From NCBI GenBank assembly GCA_030065615.1, contig JASJDR010000002.1:18414-82413 (forward strand): a stretch of 64,000 bases of DNA, written 5' to 3'. Numbering within the stretch: position 1 is the first letter of the stretch; each line of letters opens with the position of its first letter. Source of the stretch: Xenococcus sp. MO_188.B8 (GTDB lineage: Bacteria > Cyanobacteriota > Cyanobacteriia > Cyanobacteriales > Xenococcaceae). Below, one piece after another: positions 1 to 8,429 of the stretch. Below the pieces are notes generated by a model. The model was not told the origin of the DNA. It worked only from the letters and a program-made list of their open reading frames with translations, and searched no databases. The translations under genes were made by a program, and so were the position numbers.

Positions 1-450
1 AAAATCTGGCCAAAAGGTTTTGGGCGCTGATTCTCCGCCCCCCACCGGACCCCAAATGAAGGGAATAGGAAGCAATGAAAGAAAACTAGGAGATGAATAT
101 CTAACATAGGTTACATGATGCACGAGGTCGAAACCGACTTTCTGATGTAGCTGGCGGGCAGAAAAATAAGCTTGAATTTGCCAAACATAATAGTGGAGAT
201 ATACTATCTGCTGCTTGAGATTTAATTTCACCAACCACTTAGGCGTATCGCAATAGATAAAATTCAATCCAGGAATCGAATTTTTATTTAGTTCAACTTC
301 AATATAGGGACGATTATTTTCCCTAGTAATTACCCAGATTTTATGATGTTTCGCTAACTCCCGAGCAACTTGCCAACCCACCCCTGGTTCAGAACCTTCA
401 CCCGGTCTGCAAGCATAGGCAGACAGAAGAACTTTCAGGTTACTACTCAC
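1..450 (-). CDS. Glycosyltransferase, N-terminal part (runs off window)
   Basis: The reverse strand is open for 150 codons from a GTG at 448-450 to the window edge, so the C-terminal, nucleotide-sugar-binding half is not visible. The protein begins with VLLSAYACRPGEGSEPGVGW, the N-terminal signature of a group of GT4-type glycosyltransferases, and later reads IWGPVGGGE, a second conserved motif of the same fold. It probably transfers a sugar onto a lipid-linked or secreted glycan at the cytoplasmic membrane; donor and acceptor cannot be told. Its start overlaps the stop of the upstream glycosyltransferase gene by 8 bases, which indicates translational coupling within one operon. Family assignment is fairly sure; the role is inferred from context. 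Confidence 0.8.
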   Translation of the reverse strand, partial: MSSNLKVLLSAYACRPGEGSEPGVGWQVARELAKHHKIWVITRENNRPYIEVELNKNSIPGLNFIYCDTPKWLVKLNLKQQIVYLHYYVWQIQAYFSARQLHQKVGFDLVHHVTYVRYSSPSFLSLLPIPFIWGPVGGGESAPKTFWPDF

Positions 451-1597
451 TTGATTTTGCCTCCAAAACAAAAGATGTTACTTTTGCTAGAAACTTGGCT
501 GCAGCTTCTGGAGTATATTGATCCATCAAATGCTGTGATTTCTTTCCCATAGCGATCGCTAACTCCGGTTTGCCAATAAAACGACCCATCAATTCTGCAA
601 GTTTTTCCGGTTCATTGGGGTCAAAACTATAACCATTTTCCCCTTCAACTACTAGCTCTGATGCACCAGCCCATTTTGAACAAAGTACTGGTTTGCCCAA
701 AACCATGGCTTCTAGTACCACCACACCCCAAGTATCTTCTAGAGTAGGCAACACAAATACGTCAGCCATACCAAAATACTTTCCTAACTCACCGTAGTCT
801 ACTCTTCCCGCCCACTTTATGCAATTTGTCAAGTTATTTTTTTGACTGAATTCTTCTAATTCCTGGCGTTGGGAACCATCACCCACAACTAACAATGTAT
901 AGGAGTGTTCATACCCCTGTTTTGTTAGTATTGCACAGGCTTCTAGTAACAAATTCAACCCTTTTCTAGGGTTAACACTTCCGACAAACAGGAAAACAGG
1001 TTTTTTGTCTTGGGAAAATACTTGTTCCGTTACATTTCCCCCTGACATGGAGTTTGCTGCAGGAACTTCATAGGGTTGCACAAAAACATGATTTTCTTTG
1101 GCGTTCAGGATTTCTGTAAGATAGGCTTGACCAGCATGACTGTTGGTGATGCAGGCGTCTGATGCTTTCACCATTAATCGCCGCATAGCTATACGCAATA
1201 CTGAGTTACGATAGTCTACGCTGGGGGAACTACCTTCGTAAGCAATGACGACTCGCCATTTACCCAGAGGTTTAAAGAGCAGCGTTAGGATGGTCCAAAT
1301 TCCAAAAGAATTGGAAAAGATAACCTGAGGCTTAAACTTTAGCAACCGACCGACAATACTCAAGGGTAGGTAAGTAAAGTTATTGCCGTAGCCCGTTAAT
1401 GCTTTGGTTATTGGTATAACCTTTCTTTTTCCGACTATTTCAACTTTGACCGAGTCTTCAAACCCTGGGGCAAATCCATGCCAACGGCTAGTGAATATAG
1501 TGGTCTGGGGAAAAAGTTTGGTCAAATGACTTATGGTAGGTTGCCAGTAATAAAAGGCTGACGTCAGAAGCCAGCCGATGCGGGGACTATTCATCAC
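443..1597 (-). CDS. GT4 family glycosyltransferase
   Basis: A 384-residue GT-B glycosyltransferase of normal length for GT4. The C-terminal Rossmann half starts near KPVFLFVGSVNPRKGLNLLL, the usual FVGRL..KG motif. The donor-site motif is EDTWGVVVLEAMVLGKPVL, with the two glutamates of the EX7E pattern, followed by GASELV. The N-terminal half holds a Gly-rich segment typical of acceptor binding. The first codon could be GTG at 1595-1597 or ATG at 1592-1594; they differ by one residue. It overlaps the next glycosyltransferase gene by 8 bases, so the two are co-translated. It probably adds one sugar in assembly of an extracellular polysaccharide or glycosylated metabolite; the sugar is unknown. 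Confidence 0.9.
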   Translation of the reverse strand: MMNSPRIGWLLTSAFYYWQPTISHLTKLFPQTTIFTSRWHGFAPGFEDSVKVEIVGKRKVIPITKALTGYGNNFTYLPLSIVGRLLKFKPQVIFSNSFGIWTILTLLFKPLGKWRVVIAYEGSSPSVDYRNSVLRIAMRRLMVKASDACITNSHAGQAYLTEILNAKENHVFVQPYEVPAANSMSGGNVTEQVFSQDKKPVFLFVGSVNPRKGLNLLLEACAILTKQGYEHSYTLLVVGDGSQRQELEEFSQKNNLTNCIKWAGRVDYGELGKYFGMADVFVLPTLEDTWGVVVLEAMVLGKPVLCSKWAGASELVVEGENGYSFDPNEPEKLAELMGRFIGKPELAIAMGKKSQHLMDQYTPEAAAKFLAKVTSFVLEAKSSE

Positions 1598-2148
1598 TAG
1601 AATATTTATTGTAGTAGTAGTTAATAAGAGATAAGAATTCAGTGAAATTTTTCGCTATTATTAATCTATTAAGTAGTAAAAAAATTAATTACATAAAAAA
1701 CTACACTGTAAGCCAGTTATAGAAACAAACCTTTGTGTAAATAAATCTGTCCAGGTACTTATAAATGAGCAATCATCAATCAACATCCATAATATTTTTT
1801 CTAACCTCACTGCGAGGATAGCGAGGATATGTTGGTAAGAAAAATAGCTCTTTTTAAACTTTACTGGAATTAGGACTACCCCTGTTAAGGTGACCAAATG
1901 TACTATCTTGAACTTATGGGAATTTCAAGGCGCGAGCGCTAAAAATCAAAAATTACTTTTTGAACTATCTCATATTCTTTTGAGAGAAGTGTTCATTTAA
2001 AAATTATTTGAAAGGCGCGATAATAAAAACTTTTCGCGCCACTTTTATAAATTTTAGTTCCAGATAGTTTGATTTTGTATATTTTTTCCTAAATCCTTTG
2101 ACAGATCAGCCTTTTACCCCAATTCAACAATATAAGTTCGGTAGAGCC
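1598..2148. other. Intergenic, AT-rich; one hairpin
   Basis: About 550 bases without a convincing gene. A 70-codon reverse-strand frame at 1685-1897 has no recognisable motif and an AT-driven composition, so I do not call it. The only clear structure is a perfect 7-bp stem, GGCGCGA at 2014-2020 pairing with TCGCGCC at 2034-2040, with a 13-base loop, lying downstream of the methyltransferase remnant. It lacks a good T-run, so it is at best a weak terminator. Confidence 0.6.
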
Positions 2149-2496
2149 TTACTTGTATTCCTTATCAGGTTTTAGGATGTATCGAATCTGTTGGGCATGA
2201 AATAAATGGCAAAGTCTTCTTTCGTAGAAGTTCTGCCAATGTATATTTCTATTCACTAAATTGGTCAAACAACGTGCCAGCAATTTATCGCATATACTTG
2301 AACGATGGAATTCAATATTGATAGATTCAATGTGGAAGCGCACATCAGAATAAAAAGACGGAATATTTTTACGTATATTAGGCAGTTTATCTAGTGCGAC
2401 AAAATAGTACATTCTAATACCACCGCTACCAAGATCAAGTTTGATCGGTTTTTTTTGTTTAATATTCTGTTCTAGCTGAGGATTAATTATTCGCAT
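2149..2496 (-). pseudogene. Class I SAM methyltransferase remnant with internal deletion
   Basis: The 115-codon frame joins two pieces. Residues 1-28 carry the SAM-binding motif I (KPIKLDLGSGG) of a class I methyltransferase. From about residue 29 the protein jumps to MYYFV...FYSDVRF and then to NFYERRLCHLFHAQQIRYIL, which I recognise as the C-terminal third of the same family. The middle of the Rossmann core, including motif II and the catalytic region, is missing (roughly 150 residues by comparison with the family). The reading frame is preserved across the junction. It sits between two glycosyltransferase genes, so it once probably modified the same glycan. It is unlikely to be active. Confidence 0.65.
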
Positions 2497-2538
2497 TGTC
2501 TTAATAAATAGATTATTTTCTGATATAGCATTACTAAA

Positions 2539-3435
2539 TTATTTATGAGAAAAATAGTGAAAAGCAGCCCTGAACTTTATTTCTAAGTTTTCTAATACTG
2601 AAGATTGGGACAAATAGTCATCAATCAATTTTTCAAGATTTAAGTCAGCAGAGCCAGGCTTCCAAAAATTACAAAGCCCATAGCTAAAGTTTTTATTAGC
2701 GCATTTCCTTAGTCTTGGTGATTTTTGCCTCATCCAGGAAGCTTGTTCTAATTTAATTTGAGGACTTGCTTTATAGCGTGCATTATTCCCATGTATTCTC
2801 ATTGTTGAGAGAGGCAGATTGAGAAAAAATCCTTTTTCGGAAGCAAGGGCCATAACTCGCAAACAAGTATCGGGTGATTGAGTTACAGCTTCAGGTAAAG
2901 GGAGAATTGACTGTAGAAGTGAACGCCGTAAGCAAATACCAGAAGTAGGAGGACCCCAATTAGGATGTTTCGCTTGGGAAATTATTTGGTGTCTCCAATC
3001 AATTTCATTGTGAGAATTTTGAGGTGCTGGTGGATAGTAGCATAAAAAATTATTTTTATAGTCAATATACTGCAAAGGATGAAAACACCAACCAATGTCT
3101 AAATTGCGTTGAAATACATCAACAACTTGCAATACTTTCTGAGGAAGAAAAGTGTCATCAGAATCAAGAAAACAAATAATATCTCCTTTACTTACCCTAA
3201 AAGCTGCGTTAATTGCTGAAGATTGTCCTCCATTATCCTTGAGAATTGGAATAATATTGTTTTTATAGCTCTTGATAATATTTGGTGAACTATCAGTTGA
3301 GCCATCATCAACTACAATTATTTCAGTATGATCATAGCTTTGATTGATAGCGCTATCTATAGCTCGAGGCAAAAATTGCTCATAATTGTATGACGTGACA
3401 ATTATACTTACTAGAGGTGGAAAATTTTCTATCAT
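2539..3435 (-). CDS. GT2 family glycosyltransferase
   Basis: A GT-A glycosyltransferase of about 298 residues. The N-terminus reads VSIIVTSYNYEQFLPRAIDS followed by EIIVVDDGSTD (nucleotide-binding Asp), and CFLDSDD is the metal-binding DXD-type motif near residue 95. KHPNWGPPTSGICLRRSLL matches the acceptor-loop region. No membrane segment is visible, so it acts in the cytosol or at the membrane surface. I chose the ATG at 3433-3435 over an upstream TTG. It belongs to the reverse-strand glycan operon; sugar and acceptor are unknown. Confidence 0.9.
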   Translation of the reverse strand: MIENFPPLVSIIVTSYNYEQFLPRAIDSAINQSYDHTEIIVVDDGSTDSSPNIIKSYKNNIIPILKDNGGQSSAINAAFRVSKGDIICFLDSDDTFLPQKVLQVVDVFQRNLDIGWCFHPLQYIDYKNNFLCYYPPAPQNSHNEIDWRHQIISQAKHPNWGPPTSGICLRRSLLQSILPLPEAVTQSPDTCLRVMALASEKGFFLNLPLSTMRIHGNNARYKASPQIKLEQASWMRQKSPRLRKCANKNFSYGLCNFWKPGSADLNLEKLIDDYLSQSSVLENLEIKFRAAFHYFSHK

Positions 3436-3649
3436 TATCAAAAAAGATATGGTTAATTTTGCTTGATGATTGTAATTTGGATAGTGAAGGGAATAATAAA
3501 TTAATTCAGCTAACCAGGTTAAGATTAATAGTCAATTCATCGAATAAAAAAATTAGGATGTACAGTGTGAAGCAACTGATTGACTATCTTATGCACGGGT
3601 TTTATTTGAATTAAAGATGAGTTTAGGAGAAGATTTTCAGGAATTAAAG

Positions 3650-4933
3650 CTATTGAAAGTTTTGAAGTAATCGTTTGAAGATAGTTGGCGCAAATTGAGA
3701 AGCTGAATTTTGGTCGGTAAACTTCTGCATTTTGACCAAATCTTTATCTGAGAAGATAGAGCTTAGTATTTTTTCAATTCCCAAAGCGATCACTCTTGGA
3801 TCGGTCGAATCTACCGTAAGTCCTAAATGATATTGCTTAACTAATTCCCCCATGAGACCGTAGTCTGAACTCAATACTGGCTTTTGCTTGGCTGCTGCCA
3901 GATTAAGAATGCCGCTCATACCAACATGGCGTTGATATAGAGCTAGTATAAAATCAGAAACCTCAAAATAGGCTTGGACAAGTTCTTCAGGAAGAAACTC
4001 ATATTTGCGATAGATCTCAATAGGATATCGACTAGTTAACCTTGCAATTCGACTTTCGATTCGATATTGATGCTCTTCAGAAGTTTCTCCGATTAAGGCA
4101 ATAGCAATTGTGCTACAGATTTCTTCAGGTAAAAAAGGAATAGAGTCTAAAAGTTGATATATTCCCTTGCGATCAGTTAAAGCACCAAAAAGCAGAAATA
4201 ATTTTCGATTAGAATCAATATTTAAAGAATCTTTCACTTGGTTGAGTTGGTCTTGAGAATATTGATGGACTTGAACTGGATCGGGTAAATAGAGCAGTTT
4301 CGGATTTTCTAGCTTTTGCTTTAAGTATTTAACAACAAAGGGATCTATAGTAAATAAAGTTCTTAATTTAGAGTTACTAAGAACTAGATTGAGAAGCATC
4401 TTTTCCCACCTAACCTGAATATCACTATAGCCAGCAGGTAGGTGGGCAAAAAATTTATAGTGAAATTTAGGTCTAAAATAAATACCAGAAACGGGGCAAG
4501 GAGGATTTAGCCGAAGTGCTAGTGGATATTGATAGGTGTCATAGTACATCAATAGAGCGTGATCGATCTTTAGTCGTTTTGCGTAACGGCAAAAGATAAA
4601 CCACTCTTGAAAATTACGTAAATTACGATTTAGACTATTATTACGAGGTTTTAGACTGTCTTCTTCTTCTTGACTGATAGGAAAAAACTGAATATTTTCA
4701 GGGTCTAATTGTTGGCCAAGTTGAACAACATCCGCATGTTCGAGCAAAAAACGAGGGGATACGAGTACGATGATTTGTCCTGAAAGCTTTTTTTGATGCC
4801 AATAATTTAATAAATATTGGATATACTCAGGATGATGACCATAAATTGAAAGATCGAAAAGCATTAGGCGATCAATAGAGACAGACTTCTCTAATACTTT
4901 TCGAAGCTTAGAGTGCAGATTATACATAATCAT
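3650..4933 (-). CDS. Glycosyltransferase, GT4-like
   Basis: A 427-residue protein with a GT-B fold. LMLFDLSIYGHHPEYIQYLL near the N-terminus is the acceptor-domain motif of a GT4-like subgroup, and LFLLFGALTDRKGIYQLLDS near residue 245 opens the C-terminal Rossmann domain. A conserved region around HVGMSGILNLAAAKQKPVL occupies the place of the donor-binding EX7E motif, although the first glutamate is not obvious. It starts at an ATG (4931-4933), 15 bases after the stop of the next upstream glycosyltransferase gene, so the two are very likely co-transcribed. Family membership is fairly sure; substrate unknown. Confidence 0.8.
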   Translation of the reverse strand: MIMYNLHSKLRKVLEKSVSIDRLMLFDLSIYGHHPEYIQYLLNYWHQKKLSGQIIVLVSPRFLLEHADVVQLGQQLDPENIQFFPISQEEEDSLKPRNNSLNRNLRNFQEWFIFCRYAKRLKIDHALLMYYDTYQYPLALRLNPPCPVSGIYFRPKFHYKFFAHLPAGYSDIQVRWEKMLLNLVLSNSKLRTLFTIDPFVVKYLKQKLENPKLLYLPDPVQVHQYSQDQLNQVKDSLNIDSNRKLFLLFGALTDRKGIYQLLDSIPFLPEEICSTIAIALIGETSEEHQYRIESRIARLTSRYPIEIYRKYEFLPEELVQAYFEVSDFILALYQRHVGMSGILNLAAAKQKPVLSSDYGLMGELVKQYHLGLTVDSTDPRVIALGIEKILSSIFSDKDLVKMQKFTDQNSASQFAPTIFKRLLQNFQ

Positions 4934-4948
4934 CTTGTATGGCCTTTT

Positions 4949-6187
4949 TTAGGCTGTAATAATTTCTTGATAAAGAGATAAATAACGTTTGGCTTGTAAA
5001 TCCAAATTGAATTCCTTTTTTGCTTTGTCGCGAGCTTGAATATTTAGTTGCTGGTGTCTTTCTTTATCTTCTAATATCCAAGAAATTCCCCTAGCTAAAT
5101 CTTGAGTTTCATAAGGTTCAGCTAAATAACCATTTTGTTGGTGGTCTACAATATCTCTAAGTCCAGTAGTATTAAAAGCCACTACTGGAGTTCCACAAGC
5201 CAATGATTCAGAAGCAGTTTGTCCGAAAGCTTCCTGCATTGACGGTACTACCATTACGTCAGCAGCAGAATAAACTAGTGCCAGTGAAATGTTATCAAAA
5301 AATTGACCCAGATAATGAACTGGGAATTCTAGATTAATTGGTTTTTGAGGAGCTGTCGCACCAAAAATTACTAAATCTAAATCTTGGGATTTGGTTTGTT
5401 GTAAAAGTCTTTTTATGGCTGGTTGTAAAAATTGCAACCCTTTTCTACTATCGCCTGTAGTTCCTGGAGATGCCCCAAATAAAACTAGTTTTTTATTTAG
5501 TGGTAAATTAAAAAGTTGACGAGCAGTTATTTTAGAGACTGGTTTATACTTGGCTAAATCTAAACCGTGAGGAATCACCTCAATGGGAAAAGATTTAAAC
5601 AAAGAACTACTTTTGGCTTGTTCAGCTAACCAATGACTAGGACTAACAATGGTTAAATTTAAATTTTGCCAAGCTTTAGCCTTGCGCTGCCATACCCAAT
5701 GGGATAAATCACTACTAAGGTTACGTTTGAATAGGGGGCATTTTCCACAAGCCTTTTGAAAGCGATCGCAATCTTGAGTGTAATGACAACCACCCGTAAA
5801 AGGCCACATATCATGAAGAGTCCAAACTAGTGGTTTGTTCAATTTAGCTAATGTTTCTATTTGGACAAAACCATTACAAATCCAGTGAAGATTAACTAGA
5901 TCGGGATTGAGTTGTTTGACTTTTGCTGCGATCGCGTCGGAAAACCACTGGGCTGAAAACATACCGCGATCTCTTTTCTGATGAAGTTTTAAAGGTAGTC
6001 CATTTGCGCTCGGTCCTAACTTGGTTAAGATATCCTGTTTGGCGATTACAGTTTTATCCAAACTATCTTTGGCTCGAACTAACATTTGCGAATCTACACC
6101 AATAGTTTGCAACCCCTGATGTAGCCGATAAGCAGCACGAGCAGCACCCCCTTCAAGATCTGATGTGCTGAGATGTAAAACTTTCAC
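4949..6187 (-). CDS. GT4 family glycosyltransferase
   Basis: A 412-residue GT4 enzyme starting with GTG. HLSTSDLEGGAARAAYRLHQ is the N-terminal glycine-rich acceptor motif, WTLHDMWPFTGGCHYTQDC followed by a CGKCP cysteine cluster near residue 140 is characteristic of one GT4 subfamily, and the donor motif EAFGQTASESLACGTPVVAF is near residue 325. The start codon overlaps a stop codon belonging to a transposase scrap (6184-6352), so its original promoter region was probably rearranged. It likely transfers a sugar in the same pathway as the neighbouring glycosyltransferases. Confidence 0.9.
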   Translation of the reverse strand: MKVLHLSTSDLEGGAARAAYRLHQGLQTIGVDSQMLVRAKDSLDKTVIAKQDILTKLGPSANGLPLKLHQKRDRGMFSAQWFSDAIAAKVKQLNPDLVNLHWICNGFVQIETLAKLNKPLVWTLHDMWPFTGGCHYTQDCDRFQKACGKCPLFKRNLSSDLSHWVWQRKAKAWQNLNLTIVSPSHWLAEQAKSSSLFKSFPIEVIPHGLDLAKYKPVSKITARQLFNLPLNKKLVLFGASPGTTGDSRKGLQFLQPAIKRLLQQTKSQDLDLVIFGATAPQKPINLEFPVHYLGQFFDNISLALVYSAADVMVVPSMQEAFGQTASESLACGTPVVAFNTTGLRDIVDHQQNGYLAEPYETQDLARGISWILEDKERHQQLNIQARDKAKKEFNLDLQAKRYLSLYQEIITA

Positions 6188-6352
6188 TTGTTGTTAAATT
6201 TGACTTCGTTTTTCTTTTTTAATCCGTCTGATGATGGTGGTTTCGAGCTATTTTTACTGTTCAATCCCAAGCTCTTCTCTAACTCCGCTATTCTCCTTCG
6301 GAGTTCTCGGTTCTATTTTTCTAAACTTGCTATTTTTTGGACTGATTTGATT
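6184..6352 (-). pseudogene. IS66 family transposase N-terminal fragment
   Basis: In the gap between the ABC transporter and the glycosyltransferase, the reverse strand encodes SVQKIASLEK, an in-frame TAG, then NRELRRRIAELEKSL followed by GLNSKNSSKPPSSDGLKKK. This leucine-rich stretch plus the NSSKPPSSD motif is the hallmark N-terminus of IS66 TnpC transposases. Only about 55 codons survive; no DDE domain follows. It overlaps the first bases of the glycosyltransferase gene. It is a decayed relic. Confidence 0.8.
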
Positions 6353-6385
6353 CTGAGCCAACACACAAGTCTCTTTTTTTTTAAA

Positions 6386-8188
6386 CTATTTATTAAGGAC
6401 TATTTCCTGGTAAGTGCCAGACTTGACAGTACGTCCGTCTTCAATTACGTGTATGTGATCGCAATGTTCGATGGTTGAAAGGCGATGGGCAATAATGATG
6501 ATGGTTTTTGTGCTACCGAGTGATTTAATTGCTTCAGTGACTAAACCTTCTGTTTCATTGTCGAGGGCAGCCGTAGCTTCATCAAATACCAAAATTTCTC
6601 GTTCATGATAAATTGCTCTGGCAATTCCCACCCGCTGACGCTGACCCCCAGATAACATCACACCACGTTCTCCAATAGTGGTTTGCAATCCCTGAGGAAG
6701 TTGTTTGACCATTTCTGATAACTGAGCAGCCTCTAATGCTCGACGAACTCGGTCAGGGTCAATCAATGAGTCGGGAACTCCGAAGGCAATATTGCGTTCC
6801 AACGTGTCATCAATCAGAAAAATTGACTGCGGAACGTAACCCACCAGATTCTGCCAGGAACGCAGATTCTGATATATCGAGTTCCCATCGACCTTGATAT
6901 CTCCACTTTGTGGTATTAATAGTCCCAGAATGACATCTACCAGAGTAGTTTTGCCAGCTCCAGATTTACCAATAAGGCCAATTGATTCTCCTTTATTAAC
7001 TTCCAGAGAAAGCCCTTGAAGCGCATTGCTGCTAGCATTGGGATATCGATAAGTCACATTCTCTAAAACAATCTGACGGGAGAATGTTAGACTTTCTTGT
7101 GAAACGTCAAGTTTGTTAGATAAGTTGTACGAGTAGTGGGGAGGGCTGAACGACTCTGTCTGTTCCAACACCTTTAAGTCATAGTAAATCTGATCTAATG
7201 TATGAGCATAATACTGTAATGAATTATTCATTTTAATCATTTGACTCGTGATCGGCAGTAGACGGATTGAGGCAAGAGTAAATACTCCGAGTACCGCCGT
7301 TAAATTTTGAGGTTCTCCCTCATTGGTGAAGAGAAGTATAAATGTTAAGATAATTAGAAATGTAATCATAAAAGCTTCGAGCGCATAGCGAGGAAGATTT
7401 GAAAAACTCGCTGCCAGGGATGCATTTCTGCCAAAGGCTTTAGCATATTCTTGAAGTTGCTGCTCAAAGTAGGATTCGCAGCCAATTACTTTAGTTTCTT
7501 TGAGTCCACCCAGACCATGATTGATCTGACGATGCATCCCAATGCGGGACTGGTAAACATTCTTGCCCCAACTCCTGGGTCGATCATTAATGAATTTTAT
7601 GATGGCAATCCCCAGTATTAAAAGACCTGCAATAACAATAGTAGCTAGTGCGTTAGTTAAAATTAACAGCCCTACTAATAGCATAGCCACAAAGCTGTTA
7701 GATATAAATGTTAACAGAGGCATAACAATGTTATTGGCACAAGTAGAGGTTCCATCAATAATATTTTGCACAATAATGCTACTATTCTTTTCTAAATGAT
7801 AAGTATAGGGGGCATGCAAGTATGCTTTCATTAACCTGTTAGCCAATTCGCCCTGCAATTTAAATCCAAATTCAAAAATATACTTTTGATTACTGAAATT
7901 AAGAAAAGCTTTGATGAAAAAACTGATAATTAGGAGCAGACCCAGTAGCACCAGAAAACTACTTTCAGATCTTAGGTGGAGTCCTTTATAAACACTATAT
8001 AGTACTCTATTTTGGGTTATTACTTTAGTATTAGTAGCCAGGCTCATGAAAGGAGCAATCATCCCAATTCCAATGACTTCGAACAAAGAAGTAGATAGGA
8101 ATAAAGCTATCATCTTCAGGAGTACTTTGTAATTACCCTCTAAAAGGTATTCAATTTTTTTGAACCATTTAATTGAAAGTATTTTCAA
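6386..8188 (-). CDS. ABC exporter, fused permease and ATPase
   Basis: About 600 residues: six predicted membrane helices in the first 320, then an ATPase domain. The ATPase shows Walker A GKSGAGKTTLVDVILGLL, a Q-loop in YVPQSIFLIDDT, signature LSGGQRQRVGIARAI, Walker B ILVFDEATAALD and switch His in IIAHRL. Fused exporters of this kind move lipids, lipid-linked oligosaccharides, peptides or drugs out of the cytoplasm. A TTG at 8186-8188 is preceded at six bases by GAGGAT, a better start than the TTG 12 codons upstream. It lies between the peptide synthetase cluster and the glycosyltransferases, so its cargo could be either the peptide or a glycan precursor. Confidence 0.9.
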   Translation of the reverse strand: MKILSIKWFKKIEYLLEGNYKVLLKMIALFLSTSLFEVIGIGMIAPFMSLATNTKVITQNRVLYSVYKGLHLRSESSFLVLLGLLLIISFFIKAFLNFSNQKYIFEFGFKLQGELANRLMKAYLHAPYTYHLEKNSSIIVQNIIDGTSTCANNIVMPLLTFISNSFVAMLLVGLLILTNALATIVIAGLLILGIAIIKFINDRPRSWGKNVYQSRIGMHRQINHGLGGLKETKVIGCESYFEQQLQEYAKAFGRNASLAASFSNLPRYALEAFMITFLIILTFILLFTNEGEPQNLTAVLGVFTLASIRLLPITSQMIKMNNSLQYYAHTLDQIYYDLKVLEQTESFSPPHYSYNLSNKLDVSQESLTFSRQIVLENVTYRYPNASSNALQGLSLEVNKGESIGLIGKSGAGKTTLVDVILGLLIPQSGDIKVDGNSIYQNLRSWQNLVGYVPQSIFLIDDTLERNIAFGVPDSLIDPDRVRRALEAAQLSEMVKQLPQGLQTTIGERGVMLSGGQRQRVGIARAIYHEREILVFDEATAALDNETEGLVTEAIKSLGSTKTIIIIAHRLSTIEHCDHIHVIEDGRTVKSGTYQEIVLNK

Positions 8189-8429
8189 TTTTTTATCCTC
8201 ATGAACGAATTTAAAAACAACCAACTACCCAATGTAAAACTTTAGTATCGCTGTGCGAAAGTCAAAAGTAAATTCGGACGTTCAATATTCTGAAGTCTCC
8301 CAAGAATTAAGTCTTTTAAAGCCCAAAAGCTTTTTAGAGCAAAGATTACAAGAATTTTGAGCATGTGCTTTATTTATCCTCATTCCCACTATGTACATAG
8401 ACAGCTTATGAGCAAGTTAATTCAAGTAC

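Noticed and set aside
1685..1897. 70-codon reverse frame between a glycosyltransferase and the methyltransferase remnant
   Set aside because: No recognisable motif, AT-driven composition, no ribosome binding site.
2014..2040. Rho-independent terminator after the methyltransferase remnant
   Set aside because: The stem is only 7 bp with a 13-base loop and no T-run; kept only as a hairpin note.
6188..6478. 96-codon forward frame rich in Phe and Leu
   Set aside because: It is the antisense of the IS66 relic and the ABC ATPase C-terminus.
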